DNA of 64,000 nucleotides from positions 62,001 to 126,000 of the forward strand of contig NZ_NEHO01000005.1 in NCBI RefSeq assembly GCF_002113375.1. Reading direction: 5' to 3'. Position 1 is the stretch's first letter. Each line of letters starts with the position of its first letter. The position numbers were made by a program, and so were the translations under genes. Positions 8,949 to 18,652 of this stretch are shown here, piece by piece. A model generated the notes under the pieces. It was not told the DNA's origin. It saw nothing but the letters and a program-made list of their open reading frames with translations, and ran no database searches. The DNA is from Pseudomonas sp. R37(2017). GTDB taxonomy: Bacteria > Pseudomonadota > Gammaproteobacteria > Pseudomonadales > Pseudomonadaceae.

Positions 8949-9353
8949 TCAACCTTCCTCAAGCCACCAGCGCAGCGGCTTGCCTTCGGCTGGCCAGAAG
9001 CGGATCTGCTCGATCGGGGAGACGTCCCAGCGCTGGACGTTTTCCAGGGCCTGAAGGAAACGTTTTTCCTGTTCCATCAGCGCCGGCGCGCACAGTTTGC
9101 GGGTGCTGCCGATTTTACCGAAGGTCAGTTTGTCGCCATCAAGGGTGTACGGCGCGAACCAGTGGTTGCAGCCGCCATTGCCATAGGCCCGGCCGTCTTC
9201 GCCGAGGGTGATGGTCAGGTGGCTGTAGTCCATCAGCGGTCGCTCGCCAATCCACTCCAGTATGTAGCTGCGATCATGTTCGAGTTGCACCGGCTCGGCG
9301 GCGCAGCCCACCAGGCTGGCACCGGCCATTGCGCTCAGCGCGAGGCGTTTCAT
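8949..9353 (-). CDS. META-domain (HslJ-like) lipoprotein
   Basis: 134 residues beginning MKRLALSAMAGASLVGCAAE, a lipoprotein signal with lipobox VGC (Cys17). The body has the META-domain pattern ITLGEDGRAYGNGGCNHWFAPY, then LTFGKIGSTRKLCAPALMEQE and FLQALENV, as in HslJ. HslJ-type proteins are linked to novobiocin resistance and heat shock in E. coli; the function here is unknown. Its ATG overlaps the stop of the upstream gene (TGATG). Confidence 0.82.
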   Translation of the reverse strand: MKRLALSAMAGASLVGCAAEPVQLEHDRSYILEWIGERPLMDYSHLTITLGEDGRAYGNGGCNHWFAPYTLDGDKLTFGKIGSTRKLCAPALMEQEKRFLQALENVQRWDVSPIEQIRFWPAEGKPLRWWLEEG

Positions 9354-9787
9354 CACGCAGGCTCCTGGCATTTCGGGCACAGGTGTTTCTCGCCAAGGGT
9401 AGTCCAGCCCAGCTCGGCGATTCGCGCGGTGGCGGCCGGCTTTTCGGCCTTGTTGCCCAGCTTGGCGTCGACGGCGAACTCGAAACTCAGCTCTTTGGCG
9501 CAACTGTCGCAGTTCACTTGCCAGGTGTGGATCGCCAGTTCGCCGAACACCGGGCCACTGGCCACCGCGACCCATTGGCCGGGCGGGTTGATCAGGTGGC
9601 GAACCGTTTCGACGGTCAGGCGCATGGACAAGTCCCTGGCACCCTTGAGGGTCACGACCAGCACGTCGTTGTTGCGAATCGAGCCACCGTTGCCGGTGAC
9701 CTGATAACGCCCCGGCACCAGGGCGCGGCATTCGGTGAGGGTGTGTTGCGGGTTCATCAGGCTGTAGCGGAAATCGTGTTCGACCAT
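9353..9787 (-). CDS. Conserved hypothetical protein with CxxC pairs
   Basis: 144 residues. Two Cys pairs, CDSC (middle) and CPKC (C-terminus), could bind zinc. The rest (YQVTGNGGSIRNNDVLVVTL, FGELAIHTWQVNC) suggests a beta-rich fold. No known function is recognised. The ATG at 9787 has GGAGGA just upstream. It is translationally coupled to the META-domain lipoprotein downstream, so the two may act together. Confidence 0.7.
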   Translation of the reverse strand: MVEHDFRYSLMNPQHTLTECRALVPGRYQVTGNGGSIRNNDVLVVTLKGARDLSMRLTVETVRHLINPPGQWVAVASGPVFGELAIHTWQVNCDSCAKELSFEFAVDAKLGNKAEKPAATARIAELGWTTLGEKHLCPKCQEPA

Positions 9788-9864
9788 GGGTCCTCCAAAA
9801 ATGCGCGATATGCTAGCACGGGCTTGCACGCCGCATCGCACAGGCGGATGACCTTCGATCCGTT

Positions 9865-10857
9865 TCAGTCTGCCGTTACCAGATTTTCCGGCGTGCCCGC
9901 CGCCCAAACAGAGATGTTGCGCAGCGTGGTGACGGCAATCGCGTCCAGCGCTTCGCGGGTCAGAAAGGCCTGGTGCGCGGTGACGATCACGTTGGGGAAG
10001 GTCAACAGTCGTGCCAATACATCGTCTTGCAGCGGCAGGTCGGAGCGGTCCTCGAAGAACAACTGCGCCTCTTCCTCATACACATCCAGCCCCAGGTAAC
10101 CCAGGCGACCGTCCTTCAACGCGTCGATCAGCGCCGGGGTGTCCACCAGGCCGCCACGCCCGGTATTGATCAACATCGCGCCCGGTTGCATGTGCGCCAG
10201 TGATTGGCGGTTGATCAAGTGTTTGCTCTGTTCGTTGAGTGGGCAGTGCAGGCTGATGATCTGCGATTCGGCCAGCAGTTGCGGCAGGCTCAGGTAGCGC
10301 GCGCCGAGGGCTTCGACTTCCGGGTTGGGGTAGGGGTCGCAGGCCAGCAACCGGCAGCCAAAACCGTTCATGATCTTGGCGAAGGTGGCACCGATCTGCC
10401 CGGTGCCGACCACGCCGACGGTCTTGCCGACCAGGTCGAAACCGGTCAGCCCCTGCAGTCTGAAGTCCCCTTCGCGGGTGCGGTTATAGGCTCTATGCAA
10501 GCGGCGATTGAGTGCGAGGATCAGCGCGACTGCATGTTCGGCCACGGCGTGGGGCGAATAGGCCGGGACGCGCACGATGGCCAGCCCCAGGCGCTTTGCC
10601 GTCGGCAAGTCGACGTGGTTGTAACCGGCCGAGCGCAGGGCGATCAGGCGTGTGCCGCCAGCGGCCAGGCGTTCGAGCACCGCCGCGCCGAGGTCATCAT
10701 TGATGAACGCGCAGACCGCTTCATACCCTTGGGCGAGCGCGACCGTGTCGAGACTCAGGCGCGCAGGCTGAAAGTGCAACTCGATCCCGGCCGGTTGCCC
10801 GACTGCGAGAAAGCTGTCGCGGTCGTAGTTCTGGCTGCTGAAAAGAATCGTACGCAT
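9865..10857 (-). CDS. ldhA: D-lactate dehydrogenase (fermentative, NAD-dependent)
   Basis: A 330-residue member of the D-2-hydroxyacid dehydrogenase family. It has the NAD-binding motif VGVVGTGQIGATFAKIM and the catalytic set Arg (in INTGRGGLVDT), Glu (in LDVYEEE) and His (in VTAHQAFLT). The residues LRSAGYNHVDL and VPAYSPHAVAEHAVAL are typical of LdhA. It reduces pyruvate to D-lactate during oxygen limitation. The ATG at 10857 follows AAGGAG. It lies just downstream of gacS in the same direction. Confidence 0.93.
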   Translation of the reverse strand: MRTILFSSQNYDRDSFLAVGQPAGIELHFQPARLSLDTVALAQGYEAVCAFINDDLGAAVLERLAAGGTRLIALRSAGYNHVDLPTAKRLGLAIVRVPAYSPHAVAEHAVALILALNRRLHRAYNRTREGDFRLQGLTGFDLVGKTVGVVGTGQIGATFAKIMNGFGCRLLACDPYPNPEVEALGARYLSLPQLLAESQIISLHCPLNEQSKHLINRQSLAHMQPGAMLINTGRGGLVDTPALIDALKDGRLGYLGLDVYEEEAQLFFEDRSDLPLQDDVLARLLTFPNVIVTAHQAFLTREALDAIAVTTLRNISVWAAGTPENLVTAD

Positions 10858-10952
10858 GCGGTGCTCCTTGAAGGTGGCCAGCGCCGTTGCGCAAGCCGGC
10901 ATTCGACAGTCGTCAGGTTAGCTCGCCGTAAGATTCAGACGATTGCGCTGCA

Positions 10953-13706
10953 TCAAGCATTCATGCGCGCGTGGGCTGCCAGGCGATTGATCGCCCGGTC
11001 GAGCTCGTCCAATGCCATGTCGGCTTTCGGATCCTGTTGCTTGAGCAGGGTTTCGCTGCGTTGGCAGGCCGCACGCAATTGCGGTACGCCGCAGTAGCGT
11101 GTCGCGCCATGCAGGCGATGGACGCGTTCGATCAGGGCGTTGTGGTCGTTGCTCTGCTGAGCGAGGCGAATGGCTTCGCGATCTGCTTCCAGGGATGCGA
11201 GCAGCATCGCCAGCATGTCCGCCGCCAGGTCAGCCTTGCCGGCGGCCAGACGCAATCCTTCCTCGTGGTCGAGTACCAACAGGTCATGGGCACCCGCATG
11301 CCCGTCGCCGGAGCGCTCCGGGCTGTGGTTGCGCAGTGCCAGGCCGCTCCACTTCAGCACTACCTGGGCCAATTGCCGTTCGCTGATCGGTTTGGTCAGG
11401 TAGTCGTCCATGCCGCTTTGCAGCAGCGCGCGTTTTTCGTTGGCCATGGCGTGGGCGGTGAGGGCCACGATCGGCAAGGGCGTGCCATGCCGTTCGCTTT
11501 CCCACTGGCGGATCGCCTCGGTGCTCTGGCGGCCGTCCATGCCGGGCATCTGCACGTCCATCAATACCAGATCGAATGCCTCGTTCTGCACCGCCTTGAT
11601 GGCGGCATAACCGCTTTCCACCGCGAGCACCTTGGCGCCCATGTCTTCGAGCAGGGTTTGCACCAGCATCAGGTTGGCCGGGTTGTCATCGACGCACAGC
11701 ACCTTCGGGGCACGGCTGGACACCGGCTCGCCCGGCTCGTTGCGCATCGGTCGCGGGTTGACCAGGTCAGACAGTGAGCGTCGCAGCTTGCGCGTGCAGG
11801 CCGGTTTCGCCTGGAGCTGACTGTGGGGGTTGGGTACGGAAAGATGGAACAGCGTCTGCTCCGTGGTCGGGCACAGCACCAGCACTTTGCAACCAAGATG
11901 CTCAAGGTCCCAGATGTGCTGGTTGAGGCGTTCCGGTGGCATGTCGTTGCTGGTGATACCAAGCACGGCGAGGTCGATCGCCTGATCGGTCTGGTGGGCG
12001 GCGGTGACGCCATTGGTCAGGCTTTCAAGGGTATTGAACGGCGTAGTGCTGAGGCCGCAGTCTTCCAGTTGATGCTGCAACGCCTGACGCGCCAGCTCGT
12101 GGTTTTCCAGTACCGCCACCCGACGCCCGAGCAAAGGCGCGGCGGGCAGGTCTTCGGCATCGTCGCGGGTTTTCGGCAGGCTCAGGCTGATCCAGAATTC
12201 CGACCCTTCTCCCGGCGTACTGTCGACGCCGATTTCGCCGCCCATCTGTTCGATCAGGCGTTTGGAAATCACCAGGCCCAGGCCAGTGCCGCCGGGTTGC
12301 CGCGACAGCGAGTTGTCAGCCTGGCTGAAGGCCTGGAACAGGGCGCGCACGTCCTGGTTGGAAAGACCGATACCGGTGTCCTGGATGCTGATGCGCAACT
12401 GCACGGTGTCTTCGTGTTCTTCTTCGAGCATGGCGCGGGCGACGATGGTGCCTTCGCGGGTGAACTTGATCGCGTTGCTCACCAGGTTCGTCAGGATCTG
12501 CTTGAGCCGCAGCGGGTCGCCCACCAGTGACAGTGGTGTATCCCGGTACACCAGGCTCACCAGCTCCAGGTGTTTGGCGTGGGCGGCGGGGGCGAGGATG
12601 GTCAGGGTGTCCTGCAGCAGGTCGCGCAGGTTGAACGGAATATGGTCGAGCACCAGTTTGCCGGCCTCGATTTTCGAGAAGTCGAGAATCTCGTTGATGA
12701 TGCCCAGCAGGCTGTCGGCGGATTTTTCGATGGTGCCCAGGTAGTCGAGCTGGCGCGGGGTGAGCTCGCTTTTTTGCAACAAGTGCGTGAAGCCGAGAAT
12801 GCCGTTGAGCGGCGTGCGGATTTCATGGCTCATGTTGGCCAGGAATTCGGACTTGATCCGGCTTGCTTCCAGGGCCTCCTTGCGTGCCAGGTCCAGTTCG
12901 ATGTTCTGGATCTCGATGGTTTCCAGGTTCTGGCGTACGTCTTCGGTGGCCTGGTCGATGCTGTGCTGCAATTCTTCCTGCGCATTTTGCAGGGTGCCAG
13001 CCATGCGGTTGATGCCGGAGGCCAGTTCGTCCAGCTCCTGGCTGCCGAGGGGCGGCAAGCGGGTTTCCAGATGACCGTCCTTGAGTTGAGCCACGGCCTG
13101 CTTGATCTGACTGAGCGGCCGATTGATCGTGCGCCCCATGCGCAGGGCCAGCAGTGCCGCACCGATCAGTCCCCCAACGATCAACATCAGGCTGGCGAAC
13201 AGGCTGCGATAACCGCGCAACAGCATGCTGTTATGGGACAGTTCAAGCTCGACCCAGCCCAGCAGGCGGTCGGCTTCTTCGGGAATCACGTCGCCGGCGA
13301 GGTTGCGGTGCTTGCCGAATACCGGCAACAGATAGCGGGTCGCATCGCTGCCGCTGCGGCGCAGCATTTGCGTGCCACTGCCGGAGGGTGTCTGGTTGAG
13401 CATGGTCGGGCCGGCGTGGGCCAGCGGCGTGCGATCGGGTGCCAGGAAGGTCACGGCCCGCACGTCGGTTTGTTCCAGGGCCTGGGTGGCGATGCGTTCG
13501 AGCAGCTCGTTGTCCTGATGGCCCATGGCCGGTGCCGCCAGTGGAGCCAACTGCTCGGCAATCATTTCGCCGCGCTGCATGAGTTGGGTTTGCAGGTCAG
13601 CCTGTTGCATCCAGGTAAAATAACCCCCCAGCACCAACGCCATCAGGCTGGTCGGCAACAGGGTCAGCAACAGCACGCGGCCTTTGATTCCCAGTTTCTT
13701 GAGCAC
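10953..13706 (-). CDS. gacS: Hybrid sensor histidine kinase GacS
   Basis: GacS phosphorylates GacA, which switches on the Rsm small RNAs and thereby secondary metabolism and biofilm traits. The 917-residue length equals known GacS. Domains in order: TM1 (about 11-31), periplasmic loop, TM2 (about 169-190), HAMP, HisKA with His294 (ANMSHEIRTPLNG), HATPase, receiver with Asp717 (VLMDVQMPGMDG), and Hpt with His866 (RLHGATRYCG). The start is GTG at 13706: AGGAGA lies 6 nt upstream, whereas an upstream in-frame ATG would include this ribosome site. It is divergent from the pirR-like gene. Confidence 0.97.
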   Translation of the reverse strand: MLKKLGIKGRVLLLTLLPTSLMALVLGGYFTWMQQADLQTQLMQRGEMIAEQLAPLAAPAMGHQDNELLERIATQALEQTDVRAVTFLAPDRTPLAHAGPTMLNQTPSGSGTQMLRRSGSDATRYLLPVFGKHRNLAGDVIPEEADRLLGWVELELSHNSMLLRGYRSLFASLMLIVGGLIGAALLALRMGRTINRPLSQIKQAVAQLKDGHLETRLPPLGSQELDELASGINRMAGTLQNAQEELQHSIDQATEDVRQNLETIEIQNIELDLARKEALEASRIKSEFLANMSHEIRTPLNGILGFTHLLQKSELTPRQLDYLGTIEKSADSLLGIINEILDFSKIEAGKLVLDHIPFNLRDLLQDTLTILAPAAHAKHLELVSLVYRDTPLSLVGDPLRLKQILTNLVSNAIKFTREGTIVARAMLEEEHEDTVQLRISIQDTGIGLSNQDVRALFQAFSQADNSLSRQPGGTGLGLVISKRLIEQMGGEIGVDSTPGEGSEFWISLSLPKTRDDAEDLPAAPLLGRRVAVLENHELARQALQHQLEDCGLSTTPFNTLESLTNGVTAAHQTDQAIDLAVLGITSNDMPPERLNQHIWDLEHLGCKVLVLCPTTEQTLFHLSVPNPHSQLQAKPACTRKLRRSLSDLVNPRPMRNEPGEPVSSRAPKVLCVDDNPANLMLVQTLLEDMGAKVLAVESGYAAIKAVQNEAFDLVLMDVQMPGMDGRQSTEAIRQWESERHGTPLPIVALTAHAMANEKRALLQSGMDDYLTKPISERQLAQVVLKWSGLALRNHSPERSGDGHAGAHDLLVLDHEEGLRLAAGKADLAADMLAMLLASLEADREAIRLAQQSNDHNALIERVHRLHGATRYCGVPQLRAACQRSETLLKQQDPKADMALDELDRAINRLAAHARMNA

Positions 13707-13921
13707 GCATCTCTCCTGCATCCCGCTATTCATAGACCGGCACATGCATCCGCCTTGCACCCCTTGCGCAGTGTAGCGATTTGCTCGCGGGCAATCTTTG
13801 TAAATATGGTGCTGTCATTCGTCGGCCCGGGCGGCTCATTGGCGATACAGCCAAGCTGCGGGTTGCCCCAGGCGGGGCAATCTTGAATAATCGCTCAACT
13901 GAGAATTGTTTGCAGATAGCC

Positions 13922-14641
13922 ATGACTCCCATCACTGCTGGTCTCCCCCGAATCCTGTCCATCGAAGACGACCTTGTGCTTGGCGCCTACGTCCATGAAC
14001 ACCTGGACCGCAGCGGCTTCCATGTGACCTGGTGCCAGAACGGTCAGGAAGGTCTGGAGATTGCGCGGCGGCAATCTTTCGACGTTGTGCTGATGGATAT
14101 CCTGCTGCCGGGCCTGGACGGTCTGGCGGTACTGACCCAATTGCGCCAGAGCCATTCCACCCCGGTGTTGCTGATGTCGGCCCTCGGCGCCGAGGCCGAC
14201 CGCATCAGCGGCTTTCGCCTGGGGGCCGACGATTACTTGCCAAAGCCCTTCAGCATGGTGGAGTTGCGGGTGCGCATCGAAGCCATTCTGCGGCGGGTGG
14301 CACTCGACCGCCGGCCGGTACCGACAGTGCCTGCCGCGTCGATGGACAGCCTGCGCTTCGACGATGAAAGCTTCGAGGTCTTTTATGGCGAACGGGCCGG
14401 CGGCCTGACCCGCAGCGAGTATCGGTTACTGGAAACGCTGCACCGTAGCGCCGACGAAGTCTTGAGCAAAGCCTTCCTTTATCAACAGGTGCTGCAGCGC
14501 GGATACGCGGCCCATGACCGCAGCCTGGACATGCACATCAGCCAGATCCGCCGCAAGCTCAAGGCCATTGGCTACACCGAGCGCGAAGTGCGCACGGTAT
14601 GGGGCAAGGGTTACATCCTGAGCGCCGCGGATGAAATGTAA
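13922..14641 (+). CDS. pirR: OmpR-family response regulator, PirR-like
   Basis: 239 residues: a receiver with Asp16/Asp17, phospho-acceptor Asp59 (VVLMDILLPGLDG) and Lys108, then a winged-helix DNA-binding domain (LTRSEYRLLETL, DMHISQIRRKLKAIG, RTVWGKGYIL). The position between gacS and a kinase followed by cysM matches pirR-pirS of P. aeruginosa, which controls the ferric-enterobactin receptor pirA. The start at 13922 has no clear ribosome site, so an alternative start upstream is possible. The last 11 nt overlap the kinase gene. Confidence 0.85.
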   Translation: MTPITAGLPRILSIEDDLVLGAYVHEHLDRSGFHVTWCQNGQEGLEIARRQSFDVVLMDILLPGLDGLAVLTQLRQSHSTPVLLMSALGAEADRISGFRLGADDYLPKPFSMVELRVRIEAILRRVALDRRPVPTVPAASMDSLRFDDESFEVFYGERAGGLTRSEYRLLETLHRSADEVLSKAFLYQQVLQRGYAAHDRSLDMHISQIRRKLKAIGYTEREVRTVWGKGYILSAADEM

Positions 14642-16052
14642 ATTGCCGGGCAGGCATTCGCTGTTCTGGAAACTGGCGTGTCTTTTGATCGCTTTCTGTC
14701 TGCTGATGATCTGGTTGAGCTGGTCCTGGGGCCGCTACATGGAACAGCGCAACCAGTTTCTCTCCGATGAGGCCCGCGGCACCCTGACGCGCTACGCCGC
14801 CGAAGCCGAACAGGCGTGGCAGCAGCGCCAGAGCGCGGGCATCGATGACTGGCTGCAAGGCATGTATCAGCGGGAAAACGGCTGGGTCGGGGTCATCGGC
14901 AGTGATTTGCAGTCCTTGGGCAACCAATCGCTGACGGACAAGGAAATCGAACGCCTGACTTTTTTGCGCGGTCTCGATTGGCCGGTCCACAGGAAGGGGC
15001 GGCCCTGGATGCGCATTCCCTTTCCGGGCGACCCTTCTGCCGGCAGCCTGGTGATCGAACTGCCCAAGCGCTTTGTGCCGGGACATTACCGATTGTTCTG
15101 GCGGGTGATCACCAACGGCGTGATTCCGGGCTTGTTCACCTTGCTGTTGTGTGTCGGGCTGTATCGCCTGTTGGTGGTGCCGCTCAACCACTTGCGCGCG
15201 CAGGCCAATGCCTGGCGTGCCGATCAACTGAACGTACGGCTGTCGACCCGAACCACCAATCGATCGGATGAGTTGGGGGAATTGGGCCGTGCGTTCGACC
15301 ACATGTCCGAGCGCCTGCAAAGCACCGTGGCCCTGCAGCAGCAACTGCTGCGCGACTTGTCCCACGAGCTGCGTACGCCCTTGAGTCGCTTGAGGGTAGC
15401 CAGCGAAAGCGAGCAATGCCTGGAGCACTTGCGCGAACGCATCGGCCGCGAAGTCGATGGCATGCAGCGTCTGGTAGAGGACACGCTGCAACTGGCATGG
15501 CTGGACACCGAGCGCACCCGATTGCCGGACGAAGCGATCCAGATCCAGGCCCTGTGGGAGATGCTCACGGAGAATGCCTGCTATGAAAGTGGCTGGCCCG
15601 ATACTCAGTTGCAATGCACGGTGGATGCAACCTGCTGGGTTCGCGGTCATCTCAATACCCTGGCTCAAGCGCTGGAAAATATGCTGCGTAATGCGATTCG
15701 TCATTCCCCCAGCGGTGGCATTGTCCGGCTTGCCGGGCAACGTGACGGTGACTATTGGCGTCTGTGGCTGGAGGATCAGGGCGGCGGCGTGGCTGAAGCC
15801 GATCTGGAGCGGATCTTCCTGCCATTTACCCGCCTCGACGGTTCGCGACCGGGGGATGGAGGTTTTGGGTTGGGATTGAGTATTGCCAGGAATGCGGTGC
15901 AACGTCAGGGAGGGCAGCTTTGGGCCCAGAATAGCGAAAGTGGATTGAGCCTGAACATGCGTCTGCTAGCCGATGATAATGGCGCCAGTGCCGACGCCTT
16001 CGCGGGCAAGCCCGCTCCCACACCGACCGTGTTCCAGCCGCAAAACACATGA
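14631..16052 (+). CDS. pirS: Sensor histidine kinase, PirS-like
   Basis: 473 residues: TM1 (about 12-33), a periplasmic region with YQRENGWVGVIGSDLQSLG, TM2 (about 162-183), HAMP, HisKA with His245 (RDLSHELRTPLSR), then HATPase (ENMLRNAIRHSP, DQGGGV, GGFGLGLSIARNAV). It pairs with the overlapping response regulator. The last 20 or so residues (FAGKPAPTPTVFQPQNT) come from REP sequence, because the reading frame runs into the left arm of the doublet at 15998-16089. In P. aeruginosa pirA follows; here no receptor gene is present. Confidence 0.85.
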   Translation: MKCKLPGRHSLFWKLACLLIAFCLLMIWLSWSWGRYMEQRNQFLSDEARGTLTRYAAEAEQAWQQRQSAGIDDWLQGMYQRENGWVGVIGSDLQSLGNQSLTDKEIERLTFLRGLDWPVHRKGRPWMRIPFPGDPSAGSLVIELPKRFVPGHYRLFWRVITNGVIPGLFTLLLCVGLYRLLVVPLNHLRAQANAWRADQLNVRLSTRTTNRSDELGELGRAFDHMSERLQSTVALQQQLLRDLSHELRTPLSRLRVASESEQCLEHLRERIGREVDGMQRLVEDTLQLAWLDTERTRLPDEAIQIQALWEMLTENACYESGWPDTQLQCTVDATCWVRGHLNTLAQALENMLRNAIRHSPSGGIVRLAGQRDGDYWRLWLEDQGGGVAEADLERIFLPFTRLDGSRPGDGGFGLGLSIARNAVQRQGGQLWAQNSESGLSLNMRLLADDNGASADAFAGKPAPTPTVFQPQNT

Positions 16053-16089
16053 TCACCCGATACCCTGTGGAGCGGGCTTGCCCGCGAAG
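15998..16089. repeat. REP doublet overlapping the 3' end of the pirS-like gene
   Basis: Perfect 21-bp inverted arms 15998-16018 and 16069-16089 (core GCGGGCAAGCCCGC). The left arm is inside the kinase reading frame, and the stop codon (16050-16052) is in the spacer. Confidence 0.9.
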
Positions 16090-16275
16090 AGGCCCTCACT
16101 GCCCCCACAACACTCCCCTGTTTTTCATGTTCCGAAAGGCACCTCCTCTTGCCGCTTGCAGCTCGAAGTTTGCCGCTTATTCCCATAAACCATAAGCACC
16201 ACACTTTGCGTGATATGGTCTGACTCGGTTTGCCGGTATGATAGGCGACCCCGCAGTCTGGATTGCGAATACGCC

Positions 16276-17178
16276 ATGACCTTGCAGTACCCAACCATCG
16301 CCGATTGCGTCGGCAACACTCCGCTGGTCCGTTTGCAGCGCCTGCCCGGCGCCACCAGCAACACCCTTTTGCTCAAGCTCGAAGGGAACAACCCGGCGGG
16401 TTCGGTCAAGGACCGTCCGGCGCTGTCGATGATCACCCGCGCCGAACTGCGCGGGCAGATTCATGCCGGCGATACGCTGATCGAAGCGACCTCGGGCAAC
16501 ACCGGGATCGCCCTGGCCATGGCTGCCGCGATCAAGGGTTACAAGATGATCCTGATCATGCCGGACAATTCCAGCGCCGAGCGTAAGGCCGCCATGACCG
16601 CCTATGGAGCCGAGCTGATCCTGGTCAGCCAGGAACAAGGCATGGAAGGCGCCCGTGATCTCGCGCAGAGGATGGAAGCCGAAGGCCGCGGCAAGGTGCT
16701 GGATCAGTTCGCCAATGGCGACAACCCTGAGGCGCATTACACGACCACTGGCCCGGAAATCTGGCGCCAGACCCAGGGCACCATCACCCATTTCGTCAGC
16801 TCCATGGGCACCACCGGCACCATCATGGGCGTGTCGCGCTATTTGAAAGAGCAGAACGACAACGTGCAGATCATCGGCCTGCAACCGATGGAAGGTTCGG
16901 CTATCCCGGGTATCCGCCGCTGGCCTCAGGAATACCTGCCGAAGATCTACCAGGCTGATCGCGTGGACCGGATCGTCGACATGGCCCAAAGCGAAGCCGA
17001 GGACGTGACCCGTCGTCTGGCCCGTGAAGAGGGCATTTTCTGTGGCGTGTCCTCGGGCGGTGCCGTGGCGGCAATGCTGCGTCTGTCCAAAGAAGTTGAA
17101 AACGCGGTGATCGTCGCGATCATCTGCGACCGTGGCGACCGTTACTTGTCGACCGGCATTTTCGACGCGCCCAACTGA
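16276..17178 (+). CDS. cysM: Cysteine synthase B
   Basis: CysM joins O-acetylserine with sulfide or thiosulfate to make cysteine or S-sulfocysteine, using PLP. The 300-residue product has the PLP lysine Lys45 in [12 protein letters not shown] and the substrate loop [12 protein letters not shown]. The sequence [18 protein letters not shown] is typical of CysM rather than CysK. It overlaps rlmD by one base (TGATG), so the pair is co-translated. Confidence 0.95.
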   Translation: MTLQYPTIADCVGNTPLVRLQRLPGATSNTLLLKLEGNNPAGSVKDRPALSMITRAELRGQIHAGDTLIEATSGNTGIALAMAAAIKGYKMILIMPDNSSAERKAAMTAYGAELILVSQEQGMEGARDLAQRMEAEGRGKVLDQFANGDNPEAHYTTTGPEIWRQTQGTITHFVSSMGTTGTIMGVSRYLKEQNDNVQIIGLQPMEGSAIPGIRRWPQEYLPKIYQADRVDRIVDMAQSEAEDVTRRLAREEGIFCGVSSGGAVAAMLRLSKEVENAVIVAIICDRGDRYLSTGIFDAPN

Positions 17179-18530
17179 TGGCCAAACATGAAAGAGGCCT
17201 GCGCTTCCAGCCCACCGGCGGCAGCAAGGCCCCGCAAATTCCGACCGGCAAAAAGCAGCGCCTGACCATCGAGCGCCTGGCCAATGACGGTCGCGGCATC
17301 GCGTTTTTCGAAGGTCGGACCTGGTTCGTCATCGGTGCATTGGCCGGTGAAGAGATTGAAGCACGCGTACTCGGTGCCCACGGCAAAGTGGTCGAGGCAC
17401 GCACCGAGCGGGTGTTCAAGGCCAGTGAATTGCGCCGCCCCGCACCGTGCGCCCATGCCGGCCGTTGCGGCGGTTGCAGCGTGCAGCATCTGCCTCATGA
17501 CGAACAACTCGCACTGAAACAGCGCATGCTCGCCGAGCAGTTGTCGAAGGTAGCGGGTGTCGAGCCCGAAGAGTGGGCGGCGCCTTTGAGCGGCCCCGAG
17601 TTCGCATACCGGCGTCGTGCCCGTGTGGCGGTGCGCTGGGACATGAAGGCGAAAAAACTTGAAGTCGGTTTCCGTGCCGCCGGCAGCCAGGACATCGTTG
17701 GCATTGATGATTGCCCGGTCCTGGTACAGCCCTTGCAGCCGATCATGGCCGGCTTGCCGCAGATGCTGCGACGCTTGAGCAAACCCCAGGCACTGGGGCA
17801 TGTGGAGTTGTTCAGCGGCTCGACGCTGGCGGTGTTGCTGCGACACATGGCGCCGTTGTCCGACGCTGATCTGACGATCCTCAAGGATTTCTGCGCGTTC
17901 CACGAAGCCCAATTGTGGCTGCATGGCGACGGCGAGCCGCAACCGGTCGAGGCTGACCAGTCGCTGGGTTATCGTCTTGAGCAGTGGGATCTGGAACTGG
18001 CTTACCGACCTGGGGATTTCATCCAGGTCAACGCTGGCGTCAATGAAGCGATGGTCGCCCAGGCGCTGGACTGGTTGAAGCCGGCGGCGGATGAGCGCGT
18101 ACTCGATCTGTTCTGTGGCCTGGGCAACTTTGCCTTGCCATTGGCCAAGGCGGCTCGCGAAGTGGTGGCGGTCGAAGGCGTGCAGGTGATGGTCGATCGG
18201 GCAGCGGCGAATGCTGTCAGCAACAATCTGCATAACGCGAAGTTTTTTCAGGCCGATTTATCCCAGCCTTTGACGGCCGCTGAATGGGCCGCTGAAGGCT
18301 TTTGTGCGGTACTCTTGGACCCACCGCGAGACGGTGCTTTCGAGGTTGTGCGCAAGCTCAGGACCCTGGGCGCCGAACGGTTGGTGTATGTGTCATGCAA
18401 TCCGGCAACCCTGGCGCGCGACACAGTCGAATTGATCAAGCAGGGCTACCGGTTAAAACGTGCCGGGATTCTCGATATGTTTCCTCAAACGGCACATGTC
18501 GAGGCCATGGCGTTATTTGAAGCGAGCTAG
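17178..18530 (+). CDS. rlmD: 23S rRNA (uracil(1939)-C(5))-methyltransferase
   Basis: RlmD (RumA) methylates U1939 of 23S rRNA with S-adenosylmethionine. 450 residues: a TRAM domain (about 22-80), iron-sulfur cysteines Cys91, Cys97 and Cys100 ([10 protein letters not shown]) plus a later Cys in DDCPVL, the SAM-binding [14 protein letters not shown], and the catalytic Cys in [13 protein letters not shown]. It starts inside the cysM stop codon. Confidence 0.95.
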   Translation: MAKHERGLRFQPTGGSKAPQIPTGKKQRLTIERLANDGRGIAFFEGRTWFVIGALAGEEIEARVLGAHGKVVEARTERVFKASELRRPAPCAHAGRCGGCSVQHLPHDEQLALKQRMLAEQLSKVAGVEPEEWAAPLSGPEFAYRRRARVAVRWDMKAKKLEVGFRAAGSQDIVGIDDCPVLVQPLQPIMAGLPQMLRRLSKPQALGHVELFSGSTLAVLLRHMAPLSDADLTILKDFCAFHEAQLWLHGDGEPQPVEADQSLGYRLEQWDLELAYRPGDFIQVNAGVNEAMVAQALDWLKPAADERVLDLFCGLGNFALPLAKAAREVVAVEGVQVMVDRAAANAVSNNLHNAKFFQADLSQPLTAAEWAAEGFCAVLLDPPRDGAFEVVRKLRTLGAERLVYVSCNPATLARDTVELIKQGYRLKRAGILDMFPQTAHVEAMALFEAS

Positions 18531-18652
18531 GATGCTCGTCTGGTCCGACTGGCCCGCCCGTGCATTCACGCAACCAGCCCGACGTGGGCGCACGGGCAAC
18601 GAAGGTCAGTGATTTGACGCATTGAGTCTGCGTCGTAGGGAAGGTAAGCAAG

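Noticed and set aside
13704..13760. ATG starts upstream of the gacS GTG
   Set aside because: The added residues would overlap the AGGAGA ribosome site, and the GTG gives exactly the known 917-residue GacS.
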